A stretch of DNA of 64,000 nt from Xanthostigma xanthostigma (lineage: Eukaryota > Arthropoda > Insecta > Raphidioptera > Raphidiidae). The stretch is taken from assembly GCA_963575645.1 (NCBI GenBank), contig OY754466.1, forward strand, positions 7,542,001 to 7,606,000. Direction: 5' to 3'. The position numbers were made by a program, and so were the translations under genes. Below, one piece after another: positions 1 to 11,490 of the stretch; position 1 is the stretch's first letter; every line of letters begins with the position of its first letter. The notes under the pieces are model-generated. The model searched no databases, had not been told where the DNA came from, and saw only the letters and a program-made list of their open reading frames with translations.

Positions 1-1793
1 GGAGTTATTTTGATGTGAATGCGTTCGTGTTTTGTCAAAGCTGTTTTTTGAGAGAATCGAGCTTCACAAATATCGCACTTGTACGGTTTCTCGCCGATGT
101 GCGATTGTTTATGAGTTTCCAGGGAAGTTTTGTATGTGAACTGTTCGACGCAAACGTCACACTGATACGGTTTCTCTCCGGTATGGATACGTTTATGCAA
201 TTTCAAGGTTGAACTGGTAATAAACCCTTTTTTACAAATGTTGCATTTGTGCAGTTTCTCACCTGTATGTAATCGAGTATGAATAACTAAGTTACTTTTT
301 GAAGACAATCGTTTATAACAAATTTTACACTGGTACAACTTTACTCTGGCGCTTGTAAATTCTAGTTTATTTTTTATTTCCGATTCTATTAGACTGTCAT
401 CTGTTACGTGTTTATCGAGAGAAGATTCCTGGCTTCCATTGGTATGTATACGTTTATGGATAATAAATTGATTTTCGTCCGCAAAACTTCTGTCACAATA
501 ACGACAATGATAAGAATTAACGTGAGTTTCCATATGCCTTGTCAATCCGGTTTTTTGAGAAAATCTTTTATCACAAGCGATACATTTAAACGGTTTATCA
601 CCAGTATGGACGCGTTTATGAACATCCAAAGCACCTTTGTAAGCAAATAACTTGTCGCAAATTTCACAGTGGTACGGTTTCTCCCCTGAATGAGCACGCA
701 AGTGTAATTTCAATGTTGAACTTGTAATGAAAGATTTTTGGCAAACGTCGCATCGGTGTAGTTGCTCACCAGTATGTAGTCGATGGTGAATTATTAAGTT
801 GCTCTTCGAAGACAGTCGTTTGAAACAAATTTTACATTGGTAAAGTTTTGTTGTGGAATCGTGTTTTTTTAAATTTGAACCGTAATCTTCTGATTTTAAT
901 ATCATCAGTGCTTCGTCGTCTTCGGTTGTTAATTGATTTTTGGCGCTCTCGACTGTTTCTTCGTGAACTTTTTTATGAGATGTTAAATTATTTTTACTTG
1001 TAGACACTTCACTGCAATACGATGACTTCTTAATTATTTTTGATCTTGTTCCGTCACTTTCCGAAACTGAATTACTGTTTTCAAACGCATCAGCCGAATT
1101 CTCGCTCGATATATTTTCAGATTCGTTAATTTTATTTTTATTAGAATTAGAACTTCCGAAGTCGATGTCGTATTTTGGAAGCCAAATTGTATTTTGGTTT
1201 TCACCAAGTTCACGATTATTATTTAAGTTTGAACCGGCGATTGTAAGTTCATTATGAAAATTCGAATTATTTTCAAGGGCAAAAGAATTCGCTGAATCTA
1301 AAGGTTCTTGTTTTATGTTTTCTTGAATGGCACAGTCTACCACTTCAGATTTAATGCTATCTTCCAGATTTTGAAGAGTTTTTTTCATAGAATTTTCTGG
1401 ATTTGTTGCACGTACTTTTTTTAAGTAGTGTTGTAAAGTTCGTTCAGATTCAACAGCTTTGTCTTGAAATTTACAAAACTTTTCCACTTGATCATAGCAA
1501 CAGTTGCAAATGATTGGTGGTAATTCGTCGTGTTTTGATATCTGTTGACAAAAATATCGAGTTTGATAACATTTAAAATCATTCATATAACGTAAATTGT
1601 TAGGCACAATCGCAATATATAAACTGATAAAAATGTAACTTACATGAATGGGAGCGCACTTTAAAAGTGCATCCGATAGTTCACACTGTAATTTAAATGA
1701 AAACGTGAAAATATCTACGAATTGTGTATTTTTATCAAGGCATAGTCTGCACACACTTTTTAAACTGTCAATAGACACAGGTACTTTATCCAT
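1..1793 (-). CDS. ZAD-C2H2 zinc-finger protein A (3' end off the window)
   Basis: Probable nuclear DNA-binding protein of the insect ZAD-C2H2 family. Exon 1 is 1793-1644 (50 codons from the ATG at 1793) and holds the first ZAD cysteine pair (CRLC). A GTAAGT donor follows, then a 102-bp intron ending in CAG, and exon 2 runs from 1541 past base 1. Exon 2 begins with the second ZAD part (ISKHDELPP, then ICNCC), followed by about 180 residues rich in Ser, Asn, Glu and Asp. Nine C2H2 fingers follow, mostly joined by TGEKP-type linkers: five at about 850-440, a 35-residue spacer, then four at about 338-15. Fingers 6-9 repeat fingers 1-4. The frame is still open at base 1, so the C-terminus is missing. 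Start and splice sites match genes B and C. ZAD domains usually dimerise; the target DNA and any function cannot be read from the sequence. Confidence 0.9.
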   Translation of the reverse strand, partial: MDKVPVSIDSLKSVCRLCLDKNTQFVDIFTFSFKLQCELSDALLKCAPIHVSYIFISLYIAIVPNNLRYMNDFKCYQTRYFCQQISKHDELPPIICNCCYDQVEKFCKFQDKAVESERTLQHYLKKVRATNPENSMKKTLQNLEDSIKSEVVDCAIQENIKQEPLDSANSFALENNSNFHNELTIAGSNLNNNRELGENQNTIWLPKYDIDFGSSNSNKNKINESENISSENSADAFENSNSVSESDGTRSKIIKKSSYCSEVSTSKNNLTSHKKVHEETVESAKNQLTTEDDEALMILKSEDYGSNLKKHDSTTKLYQCKICFKRLSSKSNLIIHHRLHTGEQLHRCDVCQKSFITSSTLKLHLRAHSGEKPYHCEICDKLFAYKGALDVHKRVHTGDKPFKCIACDKRFSQKTGLTRHMETHVNSYHCRYCDRSFADENQFIIHKRIHTNGSQESSLDKHVTDDSLIESEIKNKLEFTSARVKLYQCKICYKRLSSKSNLVIHTRLHTGEKLHKCNICKKGFITSSTLKLHKRIHTGEKPYQCDVCVEQFTYKTSLETHKQSHIGEKPYKCDICEARFSQKTALTKHERIHIKIT

Positions 1794-2360
1794 TTTTTAT
1801 AAATCTACGCAATATTAATATGTGATATAATGAAAGTCATTCTCACAGTCTGAAAACTAACAAAATGGCCGCCTCGTAAATAATACATCAACATAATCAA
1901 TAAAGGGAGAAGTTTTTTGTTGTACGTTTCTAAAAAATATTTTCTCGATTTGTTAACACATTCATAAAAAAAATAAAAATATGAAGCTCTATAGACGTAA
2001 GTGTTTTCAAAGTACACAAATGAAATAACATAACATTGTCAATAAAACAGGTACAGAGATAATAGATCAAGAAAAAATAACGAAATTCTACTTTTATGTT
2101 CTAAGTAAGGCACATTTTTTAATATTTGTTACGCTATAATGTAATTACAATTGTGTTTGCTTTACGAGTCCTTAAAACTATGTTATAAATTAATAAATAA
2201 TTTATTACTATAACGCTCCTTAAGCAGCAAAAATAAATGCATAATAACAAAATACTGCAGTGAATTAGAGAGACTTTTTTTAAATCAGTTACCGTAATCT
2301 TTTTACGACAACAAAACGTTCGATACATATATCACTTTTTTTAAATAATAGTACCTATAT
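1794..2360. other. Spacer upstream of gene A
   Basis: AT-rich DNA between gene A and the repeats behind gene B. The promoter of gene A should lie here, but I see no clear TATA box or initiator. The short open frames show no recognisable protein features. Confidence 0.5.
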
Positions 2361-2455
2361 TGTGCGACTAGTGAGAGAAGGAGAAGATTCCATGAGCGCT
2401 ACGCTCGTGCGGTAACACGTGAGTGGAATATTCTCCTTCGATCAATAGTCGCACA
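2361..2455. repeat. 95-bp imperfect palindrome
   Basis: The outer arms match as inverted copies: TGTGCGACTA at the left and TAGTCGCACA at the right, with further pairing inside (GAAGGAGAA against TTCTCCTTC). It looks like a very small foldback element. A TA dinucleotide lies on both sides. Confidence 0.6.
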
Positions 2456-2468
2456 TAATACTTTATTC

Positions 2469-2939
2469 AACTAGCGCGTGTAATATGTAATCGGGGCCCT
2501 GATAAAAGAGGGAGGAATAATAAATCACTTCATTTGATTGACGTACCCACCGCCCTCGAGTTTTTGTGAAATAATTTGTTGTAAAAGGAGGTTGGGGGCA
2601 AGGTCTTTAGTTGGAGCCCTCTGAGCAAAACAAACAAAACACAATAACAGCGAATGACAGAGAAAATTTTCGGTTAGTTTTAAGTTTCGAATGGGTCGAT
2701 AATATCGATTTCGTTATATTTTGTCGCAATCAATGCACACAAGATGGCGCTGACTTTCGCTGAATTGCGATGCTGTTTTCATAATATTTGCCGCGTTCCT
2801 ATTGGTCCAGAAACTATGCAGTAATATATTACCGTGCAGTTTCGGTTTATTATTCGCACTCTACGCGTCAACCTGAAGTAATTTATTATTTCTCCCGAAT
2901 TTAGCAGGGCCCCGAAATTATATATTACTCACGCGTGTT
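2469..2939. mobile_element. MITE with about 34-bp terminal inverted repeats
   Basis: Left end 2469-2501 and right end 2905-2939 are imperfect inverted repeats, both finishing inward at CGGGGCCCTG. There is no coding content and the superfamily is not clear. The right end lies about 20 bp beyond the stop codon of gene B, so the element probably forms part of that gene's 3' end. Confidence 0.65.
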
Positions 2940-2961
2940 AAATAAAAATAATTGCTACTTA

Positions 2962-4606
2962 TTAAGGATGTATTTGTGTTTTATGTCTTTTTAGACCCCG
3001 CTTATCGGCGTATCGATTAGCACAAATGTCGCACTGAAAAGCTTTTTCTCCCGTATGTGTTCGATGGTGCTCGACCAATCGGCCTTTTTGATAGAACCTC
3101 TTCTCGCAAACGTTGCATTTATGTGGTTTATCTCCTGCATGTCTCAGTTTATGAATTCTCAAACTATACCGATGGGTAAATCTCGCCTGGCACAGATCAC
3201 ACTGAAATATTTTCTCACCGGTATGTATTCGTTTATGTTCATTCAAACTATACAGCTGAGAAAAGCTTTTATTGCAAACTTCGCACTGGTGCGGTTTTTC
3301 CCCGGAATGTACGCGCATATGATTGGTCAAGCCGCTTTTTTGACGAAACCGAACACTGCACAGTTCACACTGAAACGGTTTCTCACCAGTATGTATTGTA
3401 GAGTGTTTTAGCAAGCTTGTTTTGTTATTAAAACACTTGCTGCAAACTTCACACTTGAATTTATCACCAACATGCATACGTTTGTGAGTAGTGAGTTTCC
3501 AAAGTCGATCGAATGATTCGTTGCAAGTGGCGCACTTGAAAGGAATGTCGGTTGTGTGTTGAACTTTGTGCAAGTTCAGGTTGTTTCTGAACTTGAACCG
3601 TTTCTCGCAGTGTGGACATTTATATGGTCGCTCCCCGGAATGCGTACGACTGTGGCTCTTCAGTTCGGGCTTGGTATGAAATCTTTTTTGACAAAGCGTG
3701 CACACGAATGGTTTTATTGAGTTGTGCAATTTTTTGTGTAAGTTCAGTCGTGTTTTCGATATAAATCCTTTGCTACAAACATCACACACGTACGGTTTAT
3801 CTCCGGTATGTATCCGATTATGAATTTCTAACCTATCTTTGAATGGAAAACTTTTGTCGCATTCTTTACATTGATAGAGCCCACGTGTACAAATGTGCTT
3901 TTTTAAGTTGTCTTCGACTCTGTATCGTTTGAAACAGTCTTTGCACTTGTGTATTGTTGGTTTTTTTACGCCTGTATCTTTTTTATCTTCGATGGACGAT
4001 TCTTTCGAAGCGTCAGGAGAAGAATCGGAATCGTCTGGATTTTCTAACTCAAACGGCTCTAATTTGACGTTTTCTTGGAAAACGCATTCAACCAGCTCGG
4101 ATTTAATAAACGGAATCGTGTTTGTAGTATTTTCAGGTATCCATATACTGTTTGTCGGGTTTGTTTTATTTAAATAGTTTTTTAAAGTTCGTTCGGACTC
4201 TACAGCTTTGTCTTGAAATTTGCGAAATTGTTTTAATTGATTAAAACAGCAATCACAGATGAAAGGTGGCAGTTCGTCATGCTTTGTTATCTGTGGGAAA
4301 AAATACTCTATTTATCCACGTCTAATTTCTTCCAAAAAAATAATTCTACACCACAAACATTTAGAAACTAATCAAGAAAAAAGTACACTTATATTAAAAA
4401 ACAATACAGTTGTTGTAAATCGTTATTTTTATCCAATAATTAAAAACGCAACTTACGTGAATGGGAGCACACTTTAAAAGTGCATCGGCTATTTCACACT
4501 GCAGATTTGCGGAAAACGTGAAGATATGAACTAATTTTTTATTATCAACAAGGCACAATCTACATATATTTTTTAAATTGCTGGTAGTTGGTACTACTTC
4601 TTCCAT
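2962..4606 (-). CDS. ZAD-C2H2 zinc-finger protein B
   Basis: Predicted 492-residue nuclear protein of the ZAD-C2H2 family. Exon 1 is 4606-4457 (50 codons, ATG at 4606, CRLC motif), the 166-bp intron has a GTAAGT donor and CAG acceptor, and exon 2 is 4290-2962 with a TAA stop. Exon 2 opens with ITKHDELPPFICDCC, completing the ZAD cysteine set. An acidic linker of roughly 100 residues follows. Then comes one degenerate finger near 3948-3885 (CxxC and one His, but HIC in place of the second His spacing), and eleven regular C2H2 fingers, most with TGEKP-like linkers. The reading frame of exon 2 is open from the acceptor; no internal start is needed. The head-to-tail position between A and C and the identical intron position support a tandem duplicate. 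No target is deducible. Confidence 0.93.
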
Positions 4607-5106
4607 TATTATAAATTTACTTGCTATTTAAATATACGTAAAGCCACTCTTCCATCTTCTAAGAAAATTACTAAAATGGCTGATCAGTTCAATAATAATT
4701 ATTTGTAAGTGGTCTGTGGTGCCACCGTTTTTGTTAAGTAATCGTTAAAATATGGGTCCTGAATAGAATTTAGATTTAGGTTTACAGGATACGGAGACAA
4801 AAATTCTAGGTTTTTCAAATAAGTAACTAATAATTAAATTTTTAGATATTATTATAACAAATTTATTAAAGGCTAAATTTCATTTAGCTTACATTAAACA
4901 TTATTATATAAAATCATAATAAAAATATTGTTTTGTTTATTTTTGCTTTTTTAACTCAGAAAAAACAGACGAAGAATATTTTTCAATTGGGATTTTACTT
5001 CGACTATGCTCCATCAAAACAATTATTAACCATTCGTGAGAATTTTGTTTTAGTACCTTTCTTCCAAGTAAAATTATTAATAGTTCATTTATTACATTCC
5101 TTTTTA
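4607..5106. other. Spacer between genes B and C
   Basis: AT-rich, no recognisable gene or repeat. It must hold the gene B promoter and the 3' end of gene C. On the minus strand an AATAAA lies at about 5093-5088, only some 14 bases beyond the gene C stop, and may be its poly(A) signal. Confidence 0.5.
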
Positions 5107-7194
5107 TCAAGCATGGATTTGTTTATGTTTCCTTAGATTATAACTGAGCGAAAAATGCTTGTTGCAAACGTCACACTGATATGGCTTCTCACCCGTATGT
5201 GTTCGTTTATGCCGTTTCAATCCACGTCTATCGATAAAACAACTGCCGCACACTTCACAACTATACGGTTTCTCGCCAGTATGTATACGTTGATGACATA
5301 TAAAGTGACACCTCTGCGCGAAAGTCTTATTGCAAACGTCACAGCAATACGGTCGTTCGCCCGTATGCGTACGTTTATGAACCTTCAAACTGATCAGATG
5401 CGCGAATCGCGCGTCACAAATATCACACGGATACGGTTTTTCTCCCGTATGTGTTCGAATATGACTGTTCAACTGGCCCTTGAGCGCAAATCGCATACTG
5501 CAAAAATTGCACAGATACGGTTTTTCCCCGGTATGGATACGTTTATGTTCGATCAGCTGTTGTTTCATTGTAAAGCATTTGCTGCACACGTCACACTGAT
5601 GCGGTTTAATCCCGGTATGTATGAATTTATGAGCGCGCAACGTGGCATTGTGTGCAAAACTCTTATCGCAGACGGGGCACTTGAAGCCCTTGGTGGTGCC
5701 GTGTGTCTCTTTGTGACGCATCAGACCCCACTGACGAATGAAACCCATTCCGCAAACGTTGCAGACATAAGTTTTTTTGTCGTTGTGAATGCGTCTGTGA
5801 TAAGTCAGCGCACACTGCTGAGAAAAGGATTTGTCACAATCGTCGCAGCTGTACGGTTTCTCTAGCGCGTGAATGCGCTGCTTGTGACGCGATAAATAAA
5901 CGAGTTTCGGAAAACATTTGCTGCAAACGTCACACATGTAAGGTTTACCGCTAGATTCCGACTTGTCGACAGAAATGCCTTCGTGTACGGTTTTTTTGTG
6001 CTCGTCCAAGTGCGTGACGTCAGTAAAGCTCTCGTTGCAAACTTCACATCGTACAGAACTATCCCCAGTATGTGCAAGTTTGCTTGACTCTTCGTGTTCG
6101 GTGTTCTTGTGCTCGTCTAATTGTTTGTCGTCGATAAATGTTTCGTCGCAATGTTCACACTGTAACGGACAATCCTTCGCATGCATACGTTTGTGTTCGT
6201 TCAGTATAGCTTTTTGATTGAAACACTTTTTACAGAAATTGCACTGGAACGGTTTCTCACCTGTATGGATGAGGTTGTGTCTTATTAAACTCCATTTTCG
6301 ATTGAAGCACATGTCGCAAGATTCGCATTTGTATATGTTTTTGCTGTTGTGGACTTGTTTGTGATACGTCAGGGCATACGGTTTTGAAAAAGACTGGTCG
6401 CAAAGATCGCATTTAAACGGTTTCTCGACGGCATGAATACGCTGTATGTGTCGACTTAGGTATATTTTTTGGGAAAAACGTTTTGGACACACTTCGCAAT
6501 GATACGGCTTTTCGTTTAAATCGGACGACGGGTCGAACTTTGTTTCTTCATTATCATCAACATCACAATCAATGTTACTGTCCTCATCTGTGTCCTCATA
6601 CGCTTCTTCCTTTATATTGGATTCTAGTGTTGGAATGAAAATCATTTCCGTTTCTTGATGATCTAAGTTTTCAGTTTCATCGTCTTCAGCTGTTGCTTCA
6701 GATTTTATTTGACAATCAGCCGATCCCGTTTGTTGATCGGGTTCAACGCGATCACCTGTTTGACAGGCTTCTGATTTTTTCATATAACGGTGCAGCGTGA
6801 TTTCCGATTGAACTGCCATCTGTTGAAAGCTATAGAATTTTTCCAGTTGAATGTAACACCACTTGCATATTATACTTGGAAGACCGTCGCATTTTGAAAT
6901 CTAAAAAAGAATAAAATATGTTATTATGCAATTTTAAGGACGTTAAAAATTTATTTATATGCTTGTTTTCTTCTTGTTATAAATAATGAAAACATTTTTT
7001 AAAGGTGATACTAGTACTGTCATAGTATATTTTAAAACGCTTACATGAATGGGAGCGCATTTCAAAAGCGAATCTGCAATTCGACACTTTAAATCTACAG
7101 AAAATGTGAAAATATCAATAAACACTCTATTTTTAGAAAGACACAGTCTGCATAGTTTAGTTGTAGTATTTATAGGCGAAGTTATTTTCCCCAT
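5107..7194 (-). CDS. ZAD-C2H2 zinc-finger protein C, 16 fingers
   Basis: Predicted 647-residue ZAD-C2H2 protein, the longest of the three. Exon 1 is 7194-7045. I chose the ATG at 7194 because it gives the same 50-codon exon as A and B; the frame upstream has only GTG and TTG. The donor is GTAAGC, the intron is 144 bp with a TTTTAG acceptor, and exon 2 is 6900-5107 with a TGA stop. The ZAD continues as ISKCDGLPSIICKWC. A strongly acidic stretch follows, then 16 C2H2 fingers. Fingers 1-3 and 7-9 are block duplicates (shared YLSRH, ALTYH and W-x-L-x-RH signatures). Fingers 5 and 6 are a diverged pair without TGEKP linkers. Fingers 10-16 form a regular array joined by canonical TGEKP linkers. Probable sequence-specific DNA-binding regulator; targets unknown. 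Confidence 0.93.
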
Positions 7195-8841
7195 TTTCAA
7201 CACTAACTTATTCTTGTCCTAAATTTGACAGCTTTACAGTTTACATAGAGAACCAAGATGGCTGATGTTATATAAAAGGAGAAAAGACACAATGTAATAT
7301 TATTTTGCAGGCCCTTCTATAAAAGAGTTGCTTTTCATGCCTATAGGCTGTGTGCACGAAGCCTACTAGCGGCGCTAGTGGGTAATAGAGAATTAGGCTT
7401 TTGAAAAAAAAATAATTATCGATTTTTTTATTGTATTTTGAAACTTTATTATAAATAATATTGATAATCGATGCGAAAAACTTCCAAAAAACTTTTTTTA
7501 AATTAATTATAAGCAATTTAAAATTGATAAAATATAAAAAAAATCCTTTGGCTGCAAACGCACTAAAATTGTTTTTGACACTTGTGACGTCATAATGTTA
7601 AAATGTATATACGCAGTATACTATCAATGGCTTCTACATGTGTACCTACCTATTGACTAAAACTATCCTAAATTTAGTATAAAAAAAATTTGTTGACAAG
7701 TAATTCTATTTAATAATGTGTGACAAAACTTTTATAAAAGCCAATTCTGCTAATATACTTACTGTAGATATTATTTATGATCACAGATTTTCTAAAAAAT
7801 GACACATTTTCGGTTCAATTCAGTTGAGGTTCGAAATGCTAAAGCATCAATGGAAGTTTTTTTTTCACAAAATAATAATGTGACTGTAATTTATGAGAAA
7901 CTAAATATTTTTCATTAAATATAACTAATTAATTTATTATTTATTATTATAATAATATAAATTAACATTATGACGTCACATTATGTTCGGGAAATGTCGG
8001 CGCGTTCTCGGAACTGGGTGCAAAAATTTATTTTTAATTTGATATAACTTTTGAACTATAACGAAAATAAAAAAAAGAAAAATAGTTTTGTTATAAAACT
8101 TCCTATATGATCTTTCCATTTATGACAAAAAAAAATTTCATTCAAAAGCCCAATTATTGAACTCACTTTTTATGGAAATCGCGACATGTTTCTAAGGTGA
8201 CAAGTCAAAAACTTTAGTTGGCCATGATGTCTCAAAAAAAATGTAATAAGAAAAACTGATGTTAATTTTATATAGGTACCATAAAATTCAGATTGTAAAC
8301 CATTATATAAATAGCATAACATAAAAGGTACGTGAGAATTATTTATTTATCAATTATGACCTGCAATATATAAATAATTAATTTGTTTACACTGACAGCG
8401 GAACGTCAAATTATGGCGCCAATGGTCTTTATTTTACTTAATTCGCCATCAGAGCAACAGCCCGGAACACAACAAACATTTCCAGATCGCCCATGTTTTC
8501 TTTGTAATTAAAATTTTTTATAAAATTATAACTATTTTCACTTTTAATACCTAAACATTGTTCACTGACATACGGAAAATTTGAGGTTGAAGTTTCACCA
8601 CAAACGCTCGCATCGAAAAATTTGTAACTCCGTCTCCTTGCACATAGCCCCGCAAAATGACACATTAAACACTAGAGGTGTAAAGTTACGTGAAGTAAAA
8701 TAAACGTAGTTGTAGTACCATTTATTCCAGCCGCATGAGAATACAACGTAGCCTACAATTATTATTAGAAGTGAAACTGCTCAAAATTGAATTATGCAAT
8801 TTTTTCCGATATAATTTTTAAGCGACACCTAGGTATCGGTC
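7195..8841. other. AT-rich spacer with a pair of inverted words
   Basis: No gene recognised. An inverted pair TGTGACGTCATAATGTTAA lies near 7580-7600 and 7964-7985; each copy contains the palindrome TGACGTCA, which resembles a CRE/ATF site. They could be the ends of a roughly 400-bp MITE. The rest is unclassified. Confidence 0.35.
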
Positions 8842-8862
8842 AGGGGTCGGCAACCTTTTGAG
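8842..8862 (+). mobile_element. hAT-type left end, no partner found
   Basis: CAGGGGTCGGCAACCTTTT is the usual terminal sequence of a hAT family. I did not find the matching inverted end nearby, so the element is truncated or diverged. Confidence 0.5.
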
Positions 8863-10923
8863 ATTTATTATCATATATACCTATTAATACGCTAAGTTTA
8901 AAGATGTTTGCCTCCCTTTTTAGAAAAAACCTCACAATTTCTCCACATTTCATATCATTTTACAGATAATTGCTTGCTCTACTGACATCGACAACTAAAA
9001 AAATTATTATTGCTTTTGTTTTTGTAAATTAATTAAAATACAGCAACGCTGAACAACGTCTGCCATCTAACAGGTTTAATTTTGAAACAGCGAACAACGC
9101 TGAACAACGTCACAGCAATGCTGCATGATGCCATCTGACGGCTTAGCTCAACGCTTTTGCTACTTGCGCCTCTATATGACAATTTTAGTAAAATATTTCT
9201 TCGATCTGTCATCTGAGCTTCATATTGTAATACAACAAAAAGAAGAACGTTATAAGCAGTGTGCAAAATTAGAAACGAATTGAATACCTGCAATCATATT
9301 TGAAAAATAATTTTGTAAAGTGATAATTATTATACTTATTTAGTGCGAATAATTCGCACAGGTCACTCTAGTTATCTATTATTTATTTATTATTATATAA
9401 GTATGTAGGTATTATTTTTTATTGTAGTCATGTTGTGTGCATAATGTTGAACACACCTGCTCTTTGGGAACATCCTTAAAAGCTGGGAACTGGGGGTTTG
9501 TATTATAGAAACGCCATGTTTATAAACAACGGAATTATTAAATGCTCGGCTGTTCTGAAGCCCTGCCTTTTACGATCTACAAATAGGTTGTATCAGGCTA
9601 TCAGAAGTAGATATCCTGCAAACTGTCATCACGTGTGTAATAATTTCATATATATCTCTCTGTTCCACATTCCAAATTCTTCAGGATATGAGTTCATTAG
9701 TCATCCAGCCGCAGGGCCCGACGAGCTGCCAACATGTGTTAGTTCAAAAGCCCACGAACAGGGGGGGGACACAAAACCGACCGCGATAATTTGGGATTAT
9801 GAATGCAAAATGTGTAGATTCGATACCACAACAGCAAACCGCCGGCTCCCGGTAAAGCGGCCGCAGGATGGGGGAAGTACGGGTTGGTATACGAGGCTGG
9901 GACTTGATACATTGTACGTGACGTAATCATGTTACTGAACCATCGCCGCGGGATAATACGCCGTTAAAATGTTTTACATTCTTCTACTAATTCACACCAC
10001 GCTCGCTATGTTAAAGCTATACTATAGGTATATGTCTGTTTTAACACGATACAATACTGGTGATTACCAGCCTAGGGATGGGAAAGTATAAAGGAAGTTG
10101 TTGCGTTATATAGTCCCAATCAAAAGTAAGTCAAATTCTAAATCGGAACTTTTCCAGAATAAATTTTTACAAAAGATTATAAGTCGATTATACCAATAAA
10201 TTATTGCCATAAAGGCATAAATAAATCATTTTTCTTATTATTAATTAATTATTTCAGTATTTTACTTAATGGACTAACTTTTGAATTTTTTGTACAAAGT
10301 TAGGTTAGAAAAAATAAATTTATGTAAATATCTGTATTTTACATATTTTTTGCAGTAAATAATCAAAAAAAGAAATTAGAAGTAATAAAAATTAAAATTA
10401 AATTATTAAAAAGTTGAAAATTCAGTTAAAATTGTTAAAATTGTCAAGAATAAAAGTCCATAATCGAAAAGTGCTAAGGTTTAATAATTTTTTTTATTGA
10501 TTAAAAGTCTAATAAAATTGGAAAAAATATTAAAATATATGCATATAAGACATCGATGCTTTACATAGTTAGTTTTCGGAACTGCTGACATTATTTGGTT
10601 ATTTGAAAAAATTAAAATGTAAACCGTTTGAATTCTAGGTTGACATATTTTCCATAAGACTACATGTAAAAGTTTTTTTTAATTTTTAACTTTATAAATC
10701 GCCTAATGATTTTGGTTTTTTAACAGAAAATTTTGCCTTAAAAAATCTTTATTTCTGATTTTTTCATTATCTTCGTTTAACGCCTCAACATCCTTAAAAG
10801 CCGCGCACACTTGTCAAACACGACCAGCAACCTGCAACCTGCACGATGTCGTACACCAAACGAGCATAAACCCGCACATACCAGCAAAGTTTAGTGCAGG
10901 TAGACTTTTTGCAGTTTTCAAGT
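8863..10923. other. Unclassified, includes a GC-richer block
   Basis: Two open frames on opposite strands overlap a GC-richer block at about 9670-9950. Neither protein resembles a family I know and both begin at non-ATG codons, so I do not call genes. The block may be part of an old retroelement. The remainder is AT-rich without features I can support. Confidence 0.3.
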
Positions 10924-11282
10924 AAAGTATAAACTTCTTTTAACGTCACTCGATGTAACGACAAACTCCTTAAAACGTCGAAATTACTTAACTCTAGTTG
11001 GTTTACCTTGTTGCTCCAATGCTCATACAAAACAACGACACACTCACTCTAAATAACGATAACAATACGTCATCATTAAGCAATAAACAGTACTTGTTAT
11101 TTTGTTGCTTTATTGTCGGCATCATGCGTACCAAAGATTCTAAGAAATTCGTTCTTTTGTTTTTTTTTAGGATTATGTTTCATACGTTTAGCTCAGCTGC
11201 TTATCGATAAGTTATTATATTCTTAGTTGCCCACAAACTTGCAAACTGTGAACATGGCGAGTAAAAGAAAATCTTTGTGTAT
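10924..11282 (+). mobile_element. pogo/Tigger-type fragment, 5' part
   Basis: About 350 bp homologous to the element at 47268-47757, including the untranslated leader and the first codons of the transposase (ATGGCGAGTAAAAGAAAATC, at 11253). The coding homology stops after about ten codons. A 5' fragment only. Confidence 0.65.
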
Positions 11283-11490
11283 AATTCTTAACTAGAAATT
11301 TCCAAACATCCTGTAAGTCAGGTTGTATGTCGCGTATTGGTATAATTAAATACCAGTGCGTCAGTTCCAGGGTTCATTTACAATACAGGGTAGGTATATA
11401 TATTATAGGTTTAATATATTGAATGTCTGCTCTGAGACACGTTCAGTATTAGGTCAAATACAACGTGCCTTGGTTCAAGTTTCCGACATA

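Noticed and set aside
5155..5865. Long plus-strand open frame of 236 codons
   Set aside because: It is antisense to the gene C finger array; the regular finger codons keep the opposite strand open. The same applies to 15-212, 408-650 and 3055-3411.
7195..7203. Earlier start for gene C
   Set aside because: The codons upstream of 7194 are GTG TTG AAA; the ATG at 7194 gives the same 50-codon exon as genes A and B.
9498..9926. Open frame of 142 codons
   Set aside because: Starts at TTG, overlaps an opposite frame in a GC-richer patch, and has no recognisable domain.
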